From the NCBI GenBank assembly GCA_964409645.1, contig CAYPEK010000149.1, positions 1 through 8,732 of the forward strand: 8,732 bases of DNA. Reading direction: 5' to 3'. The notes under the pieces were generated by a model. That model did not search any database. It worked only from the letters and a program-made list of their open reading frames with translations, and was not told where the DNA came from. This DNA comes from CAYPEK01 sp964409645 (lineage in GTDB: Bacteria; UBP15; UBA6099). This document shows, in pieces, positions 6,934 to 8,732 of the stretch; the first letter of the stretch is position 1; every line of letters starts with the position of its first letter. A program made the translations under genes and the position numbers.

Positions 6934-7767
6934 TTATTTATTCTTTGTTTTCATTGTTTGTTTCATGAATTCAACATGAGAAACAGGTCTAAGTGGTCCT
7001 ATCTTCTCCTCCCTCATTATCAATTTGTCTCTACTGGATAGACTGAAGACAATTATTTTATTGGATATAATTTTTGACCCGCGATCAAAGGGCGCGCAAA
7101 TCACATTGTTATCGTATATCTTAATGATCGCAGTTTCAGGCTTACCATCCAAAACATAAAAAGCCGTCTTCCTTCTCGCTATCATATCTCCAGCCGCTAT
7201 AGGAACACCATACGCCGTGAGGAGGTAAACTATTAAAATAACATATCTAAATACGTTTCTCCAAACGACTTCGTTAAAGTTGATATCTAAATTTACAAAC
7301 GGCTCTCTACAGCCTCGTTCTGTCTTTTTCAGTTTTATCAACAAAACCTCAACTATTTCGATAATCAATACGATCCCCAAAAAAGGAACTACTATATAAA
7401 GAACGACTATAAAAAGTTTTCTCCAACTCCAAACTCCGCATCCCCAGTTAAATAATGCATACGAAGCAACTATAAGAGTCGGATAAAGGAAAAGAGGTAT
7501 ATATCTTTTTATCCTTCCTGATAAGAAATAAAAAAAAACCGTTAAAAAAAGAGAAGGAATGCATGTTAATAATACAATCCCGGTAGAGACCAAAATCGAT
7601 GATGACTCTATTCTAATAATATCATAAGGAATCCCGAAATATTGAGAATAGCTACGTTCATATAGCAATGCAAATAAGTAGCCAATCACCGGCGCTGAAG
7701 CAATTAAAACTCCTTCATTAATCCAATTATGAGTACCTTTTTTATGTTCTGTATCAGATTTATTCAT
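6934..7767 (-). CDS. Multi-pass membrane protein of unknown function
   Basis: This 277-residue protein is not recognised as a named family. It has about five hydrophobic segments: 19-36, 57-84, 89-107, 116-146 and 172-193. A short polar N-terminus precedes them, and a soluble C-terminal domain (about 194-277, rich in beta-type residues: TAFYVLDGKPETAIIKIYDNN) follows. After the first span comes ERSYSQYFGIPYDIIRI (37-53). I recall a comparable Y-x-x-Y-F-G-I-P element in other uncharacterised membrane proteins, but cannot verify this. GGAG sits about six bases before the ATG, and a good promoter lies upstream. The gene is much more AT-rich than the operon on its left and is separated from it by 202 bases, suggesting separate acquisition. 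The sequence gives no evidence for transport or enzymatic activity. Confidence 0.78.
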   Translation of the reverse strand: MNKSDTEHKKGTHNWINEGVLIASAPVIGYLFALLYERSYSQYFGIPYDIIRIESSSILVSTGIVLLTCIPSLFLTVFFYFLSGRIKRYIPLFLYPTLIVASYALFNWGCGVWSWRKLFIVVLYIVVPFLGIVLIIEIVEVLLIKLKKTERGCREPFVNLDINFNEVVWRNVFRYVILIVYLLTAYGVPIAAGDMIARRKTAFYVLDGKPETAIIKIYDNNVICAPFDRGSKIISNKIIVFSLSSRDKLIMREEKIGPLRPVSHVEFMKQTMKTKNK

Positions 7768-7800
7768 ATATGCTCCAATATACGGCTGTCAGTAGGCTGG

Positions 7801-7829
7801 ATTATAGCACTACTTATTGATTTTGCCAT
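7801..7829 (-). promoter_or_regulatory. Extended -10 sigma70-type promoter for the membrane protein gene
   Basis: On the minus strand a perfect TATAAT (7801-7806) is preceded by TGC, giving the extended -10 form TGnTATAAT. At 17 bases upstream is ATGGCA (7824-7829), a four-of-six match to TTGACA. Transcription would start near 7794, about 27 bases before the ATG at 7767, a normal leader length containing the GGAG ribosome binding site. Confidence 0.6.
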
Positions 7830-7934
7830 TATTCTCCCCTCTCCGTCAGCAATCGGACATAAGAAACATTGCTTGACTTGATATCGGGATTCATTCAACA
7901 TAAGCTCAATGTATTCATAAAGGAGAGGTGATAT

Positions 7935-8264
7935 GTGTCAATGGCATATTCTGATAACGAGCTTGAATGGATGTACGACCGCAATAAAGGATATTGTTTT
8001 TGCTGCGGCACACGACTTGCACTAAAGAATTACGAAGCAGTTGGTAAAAGAGGCGCATGGGAAGAAGTAGATCATTTTATCCCCCGCGCAAGCAGAGGAG
8101 CAAATCAACCATACCTTGTGTAAGCTGCAACACAGAAAAGATCGACCTCTTACCATAGGAGTTTGACCCTGAAAGATTTATTCAGGGCGAGAGAGTTACT
8201 GAGAACTATATATTAAGAGTTTTGGTCGTCAGTTTCGCTCGGAGGACAAGTTTTTTTTCGACTT
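7935..8264 (+). pseudogene. HNH endonuclease relic (frameshift, in-frame stop, ends at IS)
   Basis: The first part (7935 GTG or 7941 ATG, to the stop at 8121-8123) encodes 62 residues with the zinc-binding CFCCG (C-x2-C, about residues 22-25) and the HNH core WEEVDHFIP, with its catalytic His. The reading then breaks. From 8111, in another frame, ATA CCT TGT GTA AGC TGC AAC gives I-P-C-V-S-C-N-T-E-K, the second zinc knuckle and catalytic Asn of HNH proteins. So a small deletion or frameshift occurred just before 8111. In that frame a TAG at 8156-8158 interrupts LLP and EFDPERF, and the reading continues to a TGA at 8264-8266 formed at the insertion-sequence border. A strong AAGGAG precedes the start, so the ancestor was a real gene. 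No convincing promoter is seen. Such stand-alone HNH proteins are DNA nucleases of mobile or defensive context. Confidence 0.82.
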
Positions 8265-8279
8265 GAGACCTCTGAAAAA
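8265..8279 (+). repeat. 15-bp terminal inverted repeat of the right IS
   Basis: GAGACCTCTGAAAAA, identical to the minus-strand sequence at 38-52. The outward flank is CGACTT here and TACATC (minus strand) at the other copy, so identity stops exactly at the terminus. Confidence 0.78.
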
Positions 8280-8286
8280 GTGCCAC

Positions 8287-8298
8287 TTGACAGGTCAA
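8287..8298. promoter_or_regulatory. Short palindrome in the transposase leader
   Basis: TTGAC-AG-GTCAA is a perfect 5-bp inverted repeat, 22 bases inside the insertion sequence. Its left half with the next base (TTGACA, 8287-8292) also matches a -35 hexamer, and TATAAT lies at 8300-8305, but the 7-base gap is too short for a sigma70 promoter. It could be a binding site for the transposase or a repressor; this is a guess from symmetry and position. Confidence 0.3.
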
Positions 8299-8340
8299 AT
8301 ATAATATAGGAAAGGAAAAACCGAAAGGAGCCTTTCCCAA

Positions 8341-8732
8341 ATGGTAAAACCCCGAGACAGACAAGCGACATTCGAAGAACAGTGGAGACCGAATCTTCCC
8401 AAGAAAATATGCATGCTCGACGAGATAGACGAGTTCGTGGACTGGGAGCCGATTGAAAGACGCCTCATCAAGATGTACAAGAAAGATAACGGCAGACCGG
8501 CGATCCCACCGCTTGGAATGTTCAAGTTGCTGCTCCTCGAATATTTCTACTGTCTCAGTGACGTGCGTGTGGTTGAAGAGTTGCACGACAGGCGCAGTTT
8601 CGAGCGTTTCTGCGGGATTGATCTGATGGAGCACAAGGTGGACGACAGTTCGCTTGTCCGGTTCAGGAACAGGATTCGGGAAGCCAGACTGATGGAGCGG
8701 TTGTTCGGGATATTCACGAAGCAAATAGATAA
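8341..8732 (+). CDS. IS5-family transposase, N-terminal 130 residues (truncated by window end)
   Basis: The open frame from the ATG at 8341 runs to the window edge without a stop. The visible part is the N-terminal DUF772-type domain of IS5-family transposases: LPKKICMLDEIDEFVDW (19-35), GRPAIPPLGMFKLLLLEYFY (51-70), LSDVRVVEELHDRRSFERFCGI (72-93) and the D-D-S-x-L-V-R-F-R-N-R motif (101-111). The catalytic DDE residues lie further downstream, beyond the window, so activity cannot be judged. AAAGGAG (8324-8330) precedes the ATG by ten bases. The protein moves the element by cut-and-paste or copying between its terminal repeats. The reading is undamaged so far, consistent with a recent insertion. 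Confidence 0.92.
   Translation, partial: MVKPRDRQATFEEQWRPNLPKKICMLDEIDEFVDWEPIERRLIKMYKKDNGRPAIPPLGMFKLLLLEYFYCLSDVRVVEELHDRRSFERFCGIDLMEHKVDDSSLVRFRNRIREARLMERLFGIFTKQID

Larger units (their letters stand above)
8265..8732 (+). mobile_element. IS5-family insertion sequence, left end (partial, runs off right edge)
   Basis: The element begins with the terminal repeat GAGACCTCTGAAAAA at 8265-8279, followed by a 61-base leader and the transposase start at 8341. The border is set by the matching terminus at 38-52 and by the end of HNH-derived sequence at 8264. The right end and any target-site duplication lie outside the window, so the exact target cannot be read. Confidence 0.85.

Noticed and set aside
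7873..7901. TTGACT-17-CAACAT as a promoter for the HNH relic
   Set aside because: The -10 element matches only three of six positions, so it is too weak to claim.
7933..7935. ATG at 7933 as the HNH start
   Set aside because: It has good spacing from AAGGAG but is in a frame that gives no HNH sequence and soon ends. GTG 7935 or ATG 7941 is in the correct frame.
8206..8724. A 172-codon minus-strand frame across the IS border
   Set aside because: It is antisense to the transposase and crosses from HNH relic into IS, so it cannot be a conserved gene.

Overview
The window looks like accessory or recently rearranged DNA from a bacterium. It has compact same-strand genes with GGAG-type ribosome binding sites, an IS5-family insertion sequence and decaying genes at both edges. 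I cannot name the phylum. The main gene block is of moderate GC. The stretch at about 6730-8260 is visibly more AT-rich, which suggests a different origin or weaker constraint.

Layout. (1) 1-52 is the end of an insertion sequence that lies mostly off the left edge. (2) 42-6731 is an operon-like block of eight genes, all on the minus strand, with short gaps or overlaps. In transcription order they are: a Gfo/Idh/MocA dehydrogenase, an unrecognised 98-residue protein overlapping it, a second Gfo/Idh/MocA dehydrogenase, an M20 (PepT-like) metallopeptidase, a LarA-type nickel-pincer racemase/epimerase, a ChbG/YdjC-type carbohydrate deacetylase with an N-terminal membrane/signal segment, a 4-oxalocrotonate-tautomerase-fold protein, and a GNAT acetyltransferase. 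The GNAT gene is cut short by the left insertion sequence. (3) 6934-7767 encodes an AT-rich, minus-strand membrane protein of unknown function with its own good promoter. (4) 7935-8264 (plus) is an HNH endonuclease relic with a frameshift and an in-frame stop. (5) 8265-8732 is the left end and N-terminal 130 codons of an IS5-family transposase that runs off the window.

Working together. The enzyme set (two NAD(P)-dependent sugar-type dehydrogenases, a hydroxyacid racemase/epimerase, a deacetylase, a tautomerase and an amidohydrolase-like peptidase) is what one would expect of a catabolic route for a modified sugar, sugar acid or N-acylated compound. The substrate is not revealed by sequence. 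No transporter, regulator or LarB/LarC/LarE cofactor gene is present in the window.

The most notable structural point is that an identical 15-base terminus, GAGACCTCTGAAAAA, appears inverted at 38-52 and 8265-8279. Two related insertion sequences therefore bracket the whole 8.2-kb segment, each abutting a broken gene. This is compatible with a composite-transposon-like unit, or with two independent insertions.
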